From positions 496,001 to 560,000 of the forward strand of contig CAVXFK010000027.1 of the NCBI GenBank assembly GCA_963761005.1: a DNA stretch of 64,000 nt, given 5' to 3'. This stretch comes from DASWJZ01 sp963761005 (lineage in GTDB: Bacteria; Pseudomonadota; Alphaproteobacteria; Rhizobiales; Afifellaceae). Numbering within the stretch: position 1 is the first letter of the stretch; the number at the start of each line of letters is the position of its first letter. The translations under genes were made by a program, and so were the position numbers. A model generated the notes under the pieces. It was not told the origin of the DNA. It searched no databases and saw nothing but the letters and a program-made list of their open reading frames with translations. Positions 16,804-27,283 of the stretch are shown one piece after another.

Positions 16804-18630
16804 ATGCGTGTGGCGAAAGAAGCGCGTCTTAAGAGCCGGGGAGCAGACGATCTCGGCGCACTGCCGGTCTGGGATCTCTCCGATCTCTACTCGGCGATCG
16901 ACGCGCCGGAGGTGAAGCGCGACCTCGATCAGAGCACCGAGGCCGCTCGCACTTTCGAGGCGCGTTACAAGGGCAAGCTCAAGGCGCTTTGCGAATCGCC
17001 GGAGGGCGGCACCAAGCTCGCCGCCGTGATCGCCGAGTTCGAGGCGATCGAGGAGGTTCTCGGCCGGCTCGGAAGCTTTGCCGGCCTCGTGCATGCCGGC
17101 GACACCACCGACCCGGCGCGCTCGAAATTCTTCGGCGACATGCAGGACAAGCTCACCGCGATCTCGACGCATCTCCTGTTTTTTGGGCTGGAGCTCAACC
17201 GCATCGACGATGCGGCGATCGAAGAGGCGCTGAAGACTCCGGCGCTCGCGGTCTATCGACCGTGGCTGGAGGATTTGAGGCTTGAGCGCCCGTATCAGCT
17301 CGAAGACCGTATCGAGCAGCTCTTCCACGAGAAGTACGCGACCGGCCGCGGCGCCTGGAACCGGCTCTTCGACGAGACGATGGCGATGCTTCGTTTCGAC
17401 GTCGATGGGGAGAAGCTGCCGCTTGAGCCGACGCTCAACCGGCTGGTCGATCCGGACGAGAAGAAGCGGAAGGCCGGGGCGGAGGCGCTCGCTGCGACGT
17501 TCAAGGAGAACATCCGGCTCTTCACCCACGTCACCAACGTGCTCGCCAAGGACAAGTCGATCTCCGACGAGTGGCGCGGCTTCAAGGACGTCGCGGCGGC
17601 GCGGCATCTCTCGAACCGGGTCGAGCCGGAAGTGGTCGATGCGCTGGTGAAAGCGGTGCACGAGGCCTATCCGCGGCTCTCGCACCGCTACTATGCGCTG
17701 AAGGCCCGCTGGCTCGGCAAGGACAAGCTCGAGTTCTGGGACCGCAACGCGCCGCTTCCCGAATCGAGTGACCGGCGCATCGTCTGGGAGGACGCCGAGC
17801 GAACGGTGCTCACCGCCTACGGCGACTTCGCGCCGGAGATGGCGGCGATCGCGAAGCGCTTCTTCGAGAAGCACTGGATCGATGCGCCGACGCGGCCGGG
17901 CAAGGCGCCGGGCGCCTTCGCGCATCCGACGGTGCCGTCGGTGCACCCCTACGTGCTTCTGAACTACCAGGGGAAGACGCGCGACGTGATGACGCTCGCG
18001 CACGAGCTCGGCCACGGCGTGCACCAGGTGCTCGCCGCCGACCAGGGCCTCCTGATGTCGCAGACGCCGCTGACGCTGGCCGAGACCGCAAGCGTCTTCG
18101 GCGAGATGCTGACCTTCCGCGCCATGCTGCAAGCGGCGCCGGACGCGCGCGAGCGCAAGATCATGCTCGCCGCCAAGGTTGAGGACATGATCAACACAGT
18201 GGTCCGGCAGATCGCCTTCTACACGTTCGAGCGGCACATCCATCTTGAGCGGCGGGAAGGGGAGCTGACCGCCGATCGGATCGGCGAGCTCTGGCTGAAC
18301 GTGCAACGCGAAAGCCTCGGGCCGGCGATCCGCATTGGCCCCGGCTACGAGACCTTCTGGGCCTATATCCCGCACTTCATCCACTCGCCGTTCTATGTCT
18401 ACGCCTATGCCTTCGGCGACTGCCTCGTGAACTCGCTCTACGCCGTCTACGAGAAGGCGGAGAGCGGGTTCCAGGAAAAGTATTTCGCGATGCTCAGGGC
18501 CGGCGGCACGAAGAAGCACAAGGAGCTTCTCGCCCCCTTCGGCCTCAATGCGAGCGACCCCGGCTTCTGGAAGATGGGGCTTTCGGTGATCGAGGGGTTG
18601 ATCGACGAGCTGGAAGCGGCGGAACGCTGA
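16804..18630 (+). CDS. pepF: oligoendopeptidase F, M3 family
   Basis: 608 aa from ATG 16804. Zinc metallopeptidase of the M3B family; the gluzincin motif HELGHGVH is at about residue 400 with the downstream glutamate in LAETASVFGE. It cleaves short peptides in the cytoplasm; no signal peptide. Start is ambiguous: AGGAGA at 16798-16803 is too close to ATG 16804 but is ideally placed for GTG 16810, and TTG 16792 is also in frame. Divergent from the regulator gene, with a 122-bp gap. Confidence 0.94.
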   Translation: MRVAKEARLKSRGADDLGALPVWDLSDLYSAIDAPEVKRDLDQSTEAARTFEARYKGKLKALCESPEGGTKLAAVIAEFEAIEEVLGRLGSFAGLVHAGDTTDPARSKFFGDMQDKLTAISTHLLFFGLELNRIDDAAIEEALKTPALAVYRPWLEDLRLERPYQLEDRIEQLFHEKYATGRGAWNRLFDETMAMLRFDVDGEKLPLEPTLNRLVDPDEKKRKAGAEALAATFKENIRLFTHVTNVLAKDKSISDEWRGFKDVAAARHLSNRVEPEVVDALVKAVHEAYPRLSHRYYALKARWLGKDKLEFWDRNAPLPESSDRRIVWEDAERTVLTAYGDFAPEMAAIAKRFFEKHWIDAPTRPGKAPGAFAHPTVPSVHPYVLLNYQGKTRDVMTLAHELGHGVHQVLAADQGLLMSQTPLTLAETASVFGEMLTFRAMLQAAPDARERKIMLAAKVEDMINTVVRQIAFYTFERHIHLERREGELTADRIGELWLNVQRESLGPAIRIGPGYETFWAYIPHFIHSPFYVYAYAFGDCLVNSLYAVYEKAESGFQEKYFAMLRAGGTKKHKELLAPFGLNASDPGFWKMGLSVIEGLIDELEAAER

Positions 18631-18650
18631 TCGCTGCCTGCCGCCTTTCG

Positions 18651-20555
18651 TCAGCGCTGCACCGCGAGGGCCGGCGGCGCCTCGTCTCCCTCGACGCGTG
18701 CGACGGCCTCCGAGACTCGCTCCATCGCCGCCTTGAGCGACGTGGCCACCGCGTCGGCGCGGGTCGCCTCGAGCGGATCGCGGCGGCCGGCTTCCTCTTC
18801 CTCGAAGGTCCAGAGCCCAACGACGATCAGCGCTTCGGGCAGACGCCGCCTGAGGCGTCTCACCAGGAAGCGCGCATGGGTAAGCGAGTCGGAGTTCAGA
18901 TAGGAGAGGACAACGGCCGCCGGATGTCCAAGATCGGCTTCGCGCAACGTTGCGGTCTGCAGCGATTCGTGCGCGACGAGGCGAACGTCGGCGCCGCGCC
19001 GCTCGAGGAGCTGCGCAAGCGCCGCCGCGGCGGCGTCGTCGAGATTGCCGCGCGCTCCGACGCAGAGGATTGGAACGCCCTTCAGTCTGGAGAAATCGTC
19101 TGCAGGCGCGTCCGGCTCCTCGCTTTTCGCATGGCCGTTCTCTTCCCACTCTTCGAGATTGTCGATCAGTAGGAGCGCGCTTTCGGAGACGCGCAGGCGC
19201 TGCTCGTCGGAAAGATGGAGCTCCGCCCGATCCTCTTCCGCCAGCGCAAGCGCCGGCACCGCCACTGCGTCATAGAAGGCGCCGAGCGTATGCTCGCGGA
19301 GATATTCCTCCGCCCGCTCCGTCGCTTCGTTCGGATCGCCCGCGAGCAGCCGCCGATAGAGCAGCTCCGGCGGAGAGAGCGCCGGTTCGTTGCCGAGAAG
19401 CACGTCGAGGAAGGCGAACTGCGGCACGTGCCGGCCGAGCACGACGAGGCAGACCGTGAGCGGCGTCGACAGGAGCAGGCCGACCGGGCCCCAGAGCCAG
19501 GTCCAGAAGACCGCCGCCGCAATGATCGCGAGCGGCGAGAGCCCCGTGCTCGCGCCGTAGAGCCACGGTTCGATCAGGTTGTTGATGATCAACTCGACCG
19601 CAATGAAAAGGCCCGCGGTCAGGAGGAGCGTCGTCCAGCCCGGATCGACGGCGATCGAAAGCGCGAGCGGGAAGAAGGCGGCGACGATCGGCCCGATATA
19701 GGGGACGAAGCGCATGAGCCCGCAGAGCAATCCCCAGAGCACCGGGTTCGGGATGCCGATCAGCCACAGCCCGATCCCGATCGGGATGGCGTAGGTCGTG
19801 TTCACCACGAGCTGCATCAGGAGATAGCGGCCGACGCGCTGCGCCGCGTCGTCGAGTGCGCGCGTCGTGCGCGGCAGGCCGCGCGACCCGGCAAGCCGGA
19901 TCAGACGGTCGCGGAGGTCCTCCCGCTTCAACAGCAGGAAGATCACGAACACGATCACGATGCCGGCGGTTGCGAGCGGGCTTATGAGCGGGCCGAGGAC
20001 CGTGGAGATGATCTGCATCGAGGTCGGCGCCGGTTGACGGATCTCGACCGGGATCGGCTTCTGTGGCTCGCCGTCGGCGGCGGCGCTCGAAGAGTCTTCG
20101 GCGGCCGCCTGCTTGTCATCCTGTTCGATCTTGTGGCCGAGATCGCGCACCATCTCGGTGGCTCGTTCGAAGAAGCGCCCGCCTGGCGGGGCCTTCAGGA
20201 CCGAATCGATCTTCGTCTCGATGTTCGAGCGATAGGTCGGCAGGCGTTCGGCGAGATCGGTCGCCTGCCAGGCGACGACCGCGCCGAGCGCGAAGATGAG
20301 CAGGAAGGCAAGGACGACGACGCTGAGCACCGCCGGGATGTTCGCGATGTGCAGCCGGCGGAGCCGTCGGACGGCGGGGGCGAGCGCGAAGCTCAACAGC
20401 ATCGCGAGCGCGAGCGGCACGAAGATGTCGCGGCCGAAATAAAGCGCTGCGATGGCGACGACGACCATTGCAAGCGCCAGCGCGGGGTTTCCGCCCGCGC
20501 TCGGGAGGTCGGCGCGCGGCGGAAGGGGTCGATGCAAGGAAGTGTCGAACGCCAA
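18651..20555 (-). CDS. AI-2E family permease (PerM-like) with extra C-terminal domain
   Basis: About 634 aa. The first ~360 residues are an AI-2E-type exporter with seven to eight membrane segments, including the conserved GLMRFVPYIGPIVAAFFPL region and SPLAIIAAAVFW. A further ~270 residues follow the permease: first helical (LAEEDRAELHLSDEQRLR), then a Rossmann-like half with GVPILCVGARGNLD, a DLGHPAAVVLSY segment and a VVGLWTFEE strand, which resembles a cobalamin-binding or flavodoxin-like fold. A linker near residue 150 is Ser/Ala/Asp-rich. The start is uncertain: TTG 20555 has a GGGGG-like site, and TTG 20594 is also in frame. The substrate is unknown. Confidence 0.8.
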   Translation of the reverse strand: MAFDTSLHRPLPPRADLPSAGGNPALALAMVVVAIAALYFGRDIFVPLALAMLLSFALAPAVRRLRRLHIANIPAVLSVVVLAFLLIFALGAVVAWQATDLAERLPTYRSNIETKIDSVLKAPPGGRFFERATEMVRDLGHKIEQDDKQAAAEDSSSAAADGEPQKPIPVEIRQPAPTSMQIISTVLGPLISPLATAGIVIVFVIFLLLKREDLRDRLIRLAGSRGLPRTTRALDDAAQRVGRYLLMQLVVNTTYAIPIGIGLWLIGIPNPVLWGLLCGLMRFVPYIGPIVAAFFPLALSIAVDPGWTTLLLTAGLFIAVELIINNLIEPWLYGASTGLSPLAIIAAAVFWTWLWGPVGLLLSTPLTVCLVVLGRHVPQFAFLDVLLGNEPALSPPELLYRRLLAGDPNEATERAEEYLREHTLGAFYDAVAVPALALAEEDRAELHLSDEQRLRVSESALLLIDNLEEWEENGHAKSEEPDAPADDFSRLKGVPILCVGARGNLDDAAAAALAQLLERRGADVRLVAHESLQTATLREADLGHPAAVVLSYLNSDSLTHARFLVRRLRRRLPEALIVVGLWTFEEEEAGRRDPLEATRADAVATSLKAAMERVSEAVARVEGDEAPPALAVQR

Positions 20556-20658
20556 GGAACGCTGCCCCCGAATTTCTTGGCCGTGAGCCGGCAAGAGGAA
20601 ATGCGCGGGACCCGCTTCCAGTTGCGTTGCCTCGCGTTCAGGCCCACCTAACGGCGCG

Positions 20659-22056
20659 ATGTCTTCCAGCGACGACGAGGCGAACAGGCTTTCCGGGCGG
20701 CTTTCGCGCTACGCCAGGGTCGGCACCGGTGTCGGCGGCTTTGCGGCGCGGGCGATCAGCTCGCGCGCTCTTGGGCGTGGCTTCGACCGGAACGCCCAGG
20801 CGCTCGAGCTTGCCCGCCTGCTCGGCGGCTTGAAGGGCCCGATCATGAAGGTCGCGCAGCTTGCCGCGACCGTCCCTGACGTGCTGCCGCCGGAATATGC
20901 CTTCGAGCTGCAGAAGCTGCAGGCCGAGGCGCCGCCGATGGGCTGGGCCTTCGTGCGGCGGCGGATGCGAGCGGAGCTCGGGCCCGACTGGACGAAGCGC
21001 TTCAAGTCCTTCGAGCACGAGCCGGCGGCGGCCGCCTCGCTCGGCCAGGTGCACCGCGCGACCGCGCCCGACGGCACCCGCCTTGCCTGCAAGCTGCAAT
21101 ATCCGGACATGCAGTCGGCGGTCGAAGCGGATTTGGGCCAGCTCGGCGTCATCCTTTCCGTGCAGCGCCGCTTCAGCCCGGAGATCGACACGCGCGAGAT
21201 TCTGAAGGAGCTCGGAGAGAGGCTGCGCGAGGAGCTCGATTACGCACGCGAAGCCGCGCACATGCGGCTTTATTCCGCGATGCTTACCGATGCCGAAGAC
21301 GTGCGCGTGCCGCGCTTTCTGCCGGAGCTTTCGACGAAGCGGCTGCTCACCATGACCTGGCTCGATGGCGAGCGTCTCCTCTCATTCGTCGGCCGGCCGC
21401 TCGAAGAGCGGAACCTGATCGCGACCGCGCTCTTCCATGCCTGGTGGCGGCCCTTCGCGCGCTACGGCGTCATCCACGGCGATCCGCATCTCGGGAACTA
21501 CACGGTCATCCAGAAGGACGACAGACCGGCGGGGCTGAACCTTCTCGACTACGGCTGCATCCGCATCTTCTCGCCGCGCTTCGTCGAAGGCGTCGTTTCG
21601 CTCTATCGCGGCTTTCAGCACGACGACCGCTCACGAATCGCCGAGGCCTATCGGATCTGGGGTTTTCGCGATCTCAACGACGAGCTGGTCGACACGCTCA
21701 GCCTTTGGGCGCGTTTCATCTTCGCGCCGCTCCTCGACGACCGTGTCCGCACCATCGCTGACGGCGTCGCGCCCCACACTTACGGCCGCCGCGAGGTCTG
21801 GGAGGTGAAGCAGCGGCTGAAGCCGAAGAGCCCGGTGACCATCCCACGCGAGTTCGTGCTGATGAATCGCGCTGCCGTCGGCCTCGGGGCCGTGTTCCTG
21901 CATCTCAAGGCGGAGCTTAATTTCCATCGCCTGTTCGAGGCCGAGATCGAAGGCTTCGAGCGCGAGGCGCTGGCGAAACGGCAGGCCGAGGCGCTCGGAG
22001 GGGCGGGGCTCCCCCTGCCGGAGGCCGCGCCGGCGTCCGGCGGGCCGAGCGGCTGA
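20659..22056 (+). CDS. ABC1 (UbiB/AarF-like) atypical kinase
   Basis: 465 aa. ABC1 family member related to UbiB/Coq8, which bind ATP and support ubiquinone biosynthesis. Motifs: the KVAQLAA variant of the KxGQ helix (about residue 57), the Ala-rich loop AAAASLGQVHRA in place of a normal glycine-rich loop, ACKLQYP lysine, EELDYAREAAH, the catalytic HGDPHLGNY and LLDYGC. No C-terminal membrane pair is obvious, unlike UbiB. It is a cytosolic or peripheral protein upstream of the oxidase subunit and pnt genes, so a link to respiration is plausible but not shown. Confidence 0.88.
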   Translation: MSSSDDEANRLSGRLSRYARVGTGVGGFAARAISSRALGRGFDRNAQALELARLLGGLKGPIMKVAQLAATVPDVLPPEYAFELQKLQAEAPPMGWAFVRRRMRAELGPDWTKRFKSFEHEPAAAASLGQVHRATAPDGTRLACKLQYPDMQSAVEADLGQLGVILSVQRRFSPEIDTREILKELGERLREELDYAREAAHMRLYSAMLTDAEDVRVPRFLPELSTKRLLTMTWLDGERLLSFVGRPLEERNLIATALFHAWWRPFARYGVIHGDPHLGNYTVIQKDDRPAGLNLLDYGCIRIFSPRFVEGVVSLYRGFQHDDRSRIAEAYRIWGFRDLNDELVDTLSLWARFIFAPLLDDRVRTIADGVAPHTYGRREVWEVKQRLKPKSPVTIPREFVLMNRAAVGLGAVFLHLKAELNFHRLFEAEIEGFEREALAKRQAEALGGAGLPLPEAAPASGGPSG

Positions 22057-22148
22057 TTGGCGCTGCTGCGGCGCGTCGGCACGTTGCCCCGTTTTCCGGC
22101 CGTGTGTTAAAGGCTCCTGCGACGCTACCTTGCTTCCCTGGGGAGATC

Positions 22149-22448
22149 ATGGCCGAACACACGCATTCCGGACCCGTCGAGGTCGGCGCGCCGATGGATT
22201 ACGCCGAGCACCAGCGGACTTTTGCCGGCTTCGTGGCGATGACCAAGATCGGGTTGCTCGCGACGATTTCGATCCTCCAGTCGCTGACGCTCTTCGGCAT
22301 CGCCGCCCACGGCTTCTGGCTCGGCGTTCTGATGATCGTGCTGATGTTCGCTGCGACGACGGCCGGCCTCCTGATGAAGGGCTCGATCAGGCCGCTCGTC
22401 GGCGTTGTGATCATCGGGTTCGTGTTGATGGTGCTGGCGCTCGGCTAG
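22149..22448 (+). CDS. aa3-type cytochrome c oxidase subunit IV-like protein
   Basis: 99 aa. The first ~55 residues carry the bacterial subunit-IV pattern MDYAEHQRTFAGFV followed by a membrane helix; two further helices follow (WLGVLMIVLMFAATTAGLL and LVGVVIIGFVLMVLA). Many Rhizobiales carry this gene just ahead of pntAA, as here (7 bp gap). It is an accessory subunit of the heme-copper oxidase in the inner membrane. Start ATG 22149 follows a weak GGGAG. Confidence 0.8.
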   Translation: MAEHTHSGPVEVGAPMDYAEHQRTFAGFVAMTKIGLLATISILQSLTLFGIAAHGFWLGVLMIVLMFAATTAGLLMKGSIRPLVGVVIIGFVLMVLALG

Positions 22449-22455
22449 CCAAGCA

Positions 22456-23601
22456 ATGCGCGTCGCCATCCTGAAGGAAGACGCTGCGGTCGAGCCGCGC
22501 GTTGCTGCGACGCCGGATTCGGTGAAGAAGCTCGTCGCGCTCGGGGCAACCGTCGCGCTCGAGACGGGGGCGGGCGCTGCCGCCGGCATGCGCGACGCGG
22601 TTTATCGCGAAGCCGGCGCCGAGGTCGCCGAGAGCGCGAGCGCCGCGCTCGCCGGCGCCGATCTCGTGCTGAAAGTGCGGCGGCCGGAAGATCTCTCCGG
22701 CTATCCGCGCGGCGCGGCGGTCGTCGCGCTCATGGACCCTTATGGCAACGAGGACGCGCTGAAGCGCATGGCGGATGCCGGCGTGATGGCCTTCGCGCTC
22801 GAGCTGATCCCGCGCATCACCCGCGCGCAGGCGATGGACGTGCTTTCGAGCCAGGCGAACCTTGCCGGCTACCAGGCGGTGATCGAGGCGGCAGAGCACT
22901 TCTCGCGCGCCCTTCCGTTGATGATGACGGCGGCCGGCACGGTGCCGGCGGCGCGCGTCTTCGTGATGGGCGCCGGCGTCGCCGGCCTGCAGGCGATTGC
23001 GACAGCGCGCCGGCTCGGCGCCGTCGTCTCCGCGACCGACGTTCGTCCGGCCGCCAAGGAGCAGGTCGCCTCGCTTGGCGCCAAGTTCATCGCGGTCGAG
23101 GACGAGGAGTTCAAGGCGGCCGAGACCGCCGCCGGTTACGCCAAGGAGATGTCGAAGGAATATCAGGCGAAGCAGGCGGCGCTCGTGAAGGACCACATCG
23201 CCAAGCAGGACGTCGTCGTCACGACCGCGCTCATCCCCGGCCGTCCGGCGCCAAAATTGGTCAACGCCGAGATGGTCGCCTCGATGGCGGACGGATCGGT
23301 CATCGTCGACCTTGCGGTCGAGCGCGGCGGTAATGTCGAGGGCGCTGTGGCTGGCGAGGTCGCGAAGGTCGGCGGCGTGACGATCGTCGGCTATCTCAAC
23401 ATGGCGGGCCGCATCCCGGCTTCCTCGTCAGCGCTACTCGCCCGCAACATCCTCGCCTTTATCGAGCCGATGATCGACAAGGAGACGAAGGCGCTCAAGA
23501 TCAACCGCGATGACGAGATCGTCGCCGCGACGCTTCTGACCGCCGACGGCGCGATCGTGCATCCGGCCTTCGCGCCGAAAGCGCCGGAAGGAGGTGCCTG
23601 A
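22456..23601 (+). CDS. pntAA: proton-translocating transhydrogenase subunit alpha, part 1
   Basis: 381 aa soluble NAD(H)-binding domain I of the transhydrogenase that uses the proton gradient to move hydride between NADH and NADP+. N-terminal AlaDh/PNT fold (VAILKEDAAVEPRVAATPDS), then Rossmann segment VFVMGAGVAGLQAIATARRLGA and the YAKEMSKEYQ mobile region. As in other alphaproteobacteria the alpha chain is split; this gene ends at TGA overlapping the next ATG by one base, behind GGAGGT. Confidence 0.96.
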   Translation: MRVAILKEDAAVEPRVAATPDSVKKLVALGATVALETGAGAAAGMRDAVYREAGAEVAESASAALAGADLVLKVRRPEDLSGYPRGAAVVALMDPYGNEDALKRMADAGVMAFALELIPRITRAQAMDVLSSQANLAGYQAVIEAAEHFSRALPLMMTAAGTVPAARVFVMGAGVAGLQAIATARRLGAVVSATDVRPAAKEQVASLGAKFIAVEDEEFKAAETAAGYAKEMSKEYQAKQAALVKDHIAKQDVVVTTALIPGRPAPKLVNAEMVASMADGSVIVDLAVERGGNVEGAVAGEVAKVGGVTIVGYLNMAGRIPASSSALLARNILAFIEPMIDKETKALKINRDDEIVAATLLTADGAIVHPAFAPKAPEGGA

Positions 23602-24083
23602 TGGAAAACGAGGCGCTTAGCGACGCCGTCCGCCAGGCGGAGGCGGCGGCACAGGCTGCGGCTCAGGCGGCCGAGCAGGCGCGCACGGCTGCCGAGCAGG
23701 CGGCGCAGATCGCGCTTCAGCATCGAGTCGGCCGCCGACGCTGCCGGCGTCGCGGCGCATGCGATGTCGGGCGGCCTCATCGATCCCTTCGTGTTCCGGC
23801 TCTCCATCTTCGTGCTCGCGATCTTCGTCGGCTACTACGTGGTCTGGTCGGTGACGCCGGCGCTGCACACGCCGCTGATGAGCGTCACCAACGCCATCTC
23901 CTCGGTGATCGTCGTCGGTGCGCTGCTTGCCGTTGGCGTCGATCTCGTCGGCGCGGGAACCGGGATCGCCCGCTTCTTCGGCTTCTTCGCGCTGATGCTC
24001 GCGAGCGTGAACATCTTCGGCGGCTTCCTCGTCACGCAGCGCATGCTGTCCATGTACAAGCGGAAAGAGCGGGCGGCGCGCTG

Positions 24084-24084
<1 letters not shown>
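23601..24084 (+). CDS. pntAB: transhydrogenase subunit alpha part 2 (PntAB), with an apparent frameshift
   Basis: Membrane domain IIa of the proton-pumping transhydrogenase. ATG 23601 has a strong GGAGGT and starts an Ala/Gln-rich N-terminus. The clear membrane part (LIDPFVFRLSIFVLAIFVGYY, then three to four helices) lies in another frame from about 23720 to 24084. Removing one T near 23716-23717 joins them as IALSIESAADAAGV. Without that fix only ATG 23764 would start the membrane part, and it has no Shine-Dalgarno. The first frame stays open through into pntB, so unshifted translation from 23601 would yield a nonsense-PntB fusion. The stop overlaps pntB by one base. Confidence 0.82.
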
Positions 24085-25481
<1,397 letters not shown>

Positions 25482-25559
25482 CGCCGACCCCATCATTGGT
25501 CGTTCACGGAGTTTCGAAAACGCGGTAAACTCGCCTTGGTTGTGGGAGGCGAGGCGAGA

Positions 25560-27252
25560 ATGAGCGCAAACGCGGTGCCGCGCACTCCGGTCCTCGACCG
25601 GAAGAAGCAGGCGGTCATCGTCATTCACGGCATGGGCGAGCAGCGCCCAATGGGGACGCTGCGCTCCTTCGTGGACACGGTATGGACCAAGGCGGCTTCG
25701 CCTGGCGGGCCCGAACGCAAGGTCTGGCTGGTACCCGACGCGGTGACCGGCTCGCTCGAGCTTCGCCGCATCACCACCACCGCCGACGAGAAACACGTCC
25801 GCACCGACTTCTTCGAGCTCTATTGGGCGGACCTCATGACCGGCACCACGCGCAGCCAGCTTTGGGCCTGGGTGTCGGGGTTGCTCCTGCGCTGGCCGAA
25901 GGATGTGCCGTGCGGCGTAATGAGTGCCTGGATATTTCTTTGGCTGCTGTCGTTGGCAGCGTTCTCGCTCTTCCTGACCTCAGTATTTGGGGCAACGCCG
26001 ACAAGCCACTCGGCGAACGCGAACGTTACATTTGGCGTCGGCGGCAGCCTGATCTGCGCCGTCATTCTCGTCCCGCTCGCGGTTCGACGCAATGCGGGTC
26101 TCTACGGGTCGGCCTTCGCGCTCATCGTCTCTCTCGCGTTTGGCGCGATCCTCTGGTGGAGGGTACCATGCCAGTGGTCGAGTGAGAACGGTGTCGGCGC
26201 CTGGCGGCTGGTTTCGCTGGCCGGCTCTGCAGCCCTGGGCTTCTTCATCAATAGCGTCCTCGTGCCCTATCTCGGCGATGTGGCGCTACGTCCGCGCAGT
26301 GCCCGACACGATCGCCGCCCGCAAGGCGATCCGCGAGCGGGGGCTGGCGCTCCTGACGCAGCTGCATGAATCCGGGCGCTACCGGCGCATCGTCTTCGCC
26401 GCGCACAGCCTCGGCGCGATCATCGCCTACGACCTGATCTGCGAGTTCTGGGCGCAGAAGGGGCCGAGCCCGGAAAACCCGCCGGGCGAAGAGACGCTCA
26501 AGGCGCTTGAGGCGCTCGATGCGTTCGTCGGATGGACCGATGGCGAATGCGGGCTCAAGCCCCCGGACGTCTCCCTCCCGGCCTTCCGTGCCGCACAGCG
26601 GACCGTGTTCGAGGCGATGCGCTCGGAGAGCGATACTTGGCTGATCAGCGATTTCGTGACGCTCGGCTCACCGCTGAGCCACGCCGACTTCCTTCTCGCC
26701 TATGACTTGGATGAGCTGAGCCAGGCCGAGCGGGATCGGCTCCTGTCGCTGGCGCCGCCACTTCCGGACGATCCGGTGGAGTATGCCAGAAATCCTGACA
26801 GCCCGCGCCGCGGGAGACGTCCGCCGCTTTGTCGGATGAGGAGGCAGATGACCGCCAGACCCGCCGCTAAGAGCGAAAAGCACGTCGCATCATCGCTCCT
26901 CTACGCCCCTTCACTGATCGACAGGGCCGCTTTCGCCACGACCGGAATGCGCGTTGCGAAGAAGTGGTTCCCCCACCACGCGGCGCCATTCGCGGTGGTT
27001 CGCTGGACGAACATCTATGATCCGCATCGTGCCATCTTTTTCGGCGACCTCGTCTCCGGAGAGCATGCGAGCCTCTTCGGGCCAGGCATCGAAGATCAAA
27101 AAGTGACGATCTTGCGGAAAGGCATTCCGTGGCCGCTCTCGCGCTTCTTCACCCACACGCTTTATTGGGACCTGGCCGGCACGAAGGTCGGCCGCAAACG
27201 CGCCGATCACATCGATCTCCTGCGGAAGGCCGTCGCCTTGGAGGAATCGTAG
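25560..27252 (+). pseudogene. membrane alpha/beta serine hydrolase, interrupted by a frameshift
   Basis: Two frames together encode one protein of about 560 aa. The first part (ATG 25560 after GGGAGGCGAGG) has VIVIHGMGEQRPMG, an oxyanion-hole type strand, then three to four membrane helices. The second part has the nucleophile elbow FAAHSLGAIIAYDL, then RWTNIYDPHRAIFF (candidate catalytic Asp) and FTHTLYWDLAG (candidate His). A two-base loss (GC) near 26283-26287 splits them: the restored reading is VPYLGDVARYVRAVPD. The break may be an assembly error. Lipase-like; substrate unknown. It follows pntB by about 80 bp on the same strand. Confidence 0.75.
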
Positions 27253-27283
27253 CGGGGAGGATGAGCTGCAGTTCCCCCGCGGC

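Noticed and set aside
16756..19149. Long open frame on the minus strand opposite oligoendopeptidase F
   Set aside because: It mirrors the codon pattern of pepF in a high-GC genome, has no domain and reads as low-complexity basic sequence. The same applies to long antisense frames opposite tkt and the pnt genes.
23708..23722. Programmed +1 frameshifting in pntAB
   Set aside because: No slippery run, stop codon or downstream structure typical of programmed shifts is visible, and several other genes in the window show similar single-base breaks, so error is simpler.
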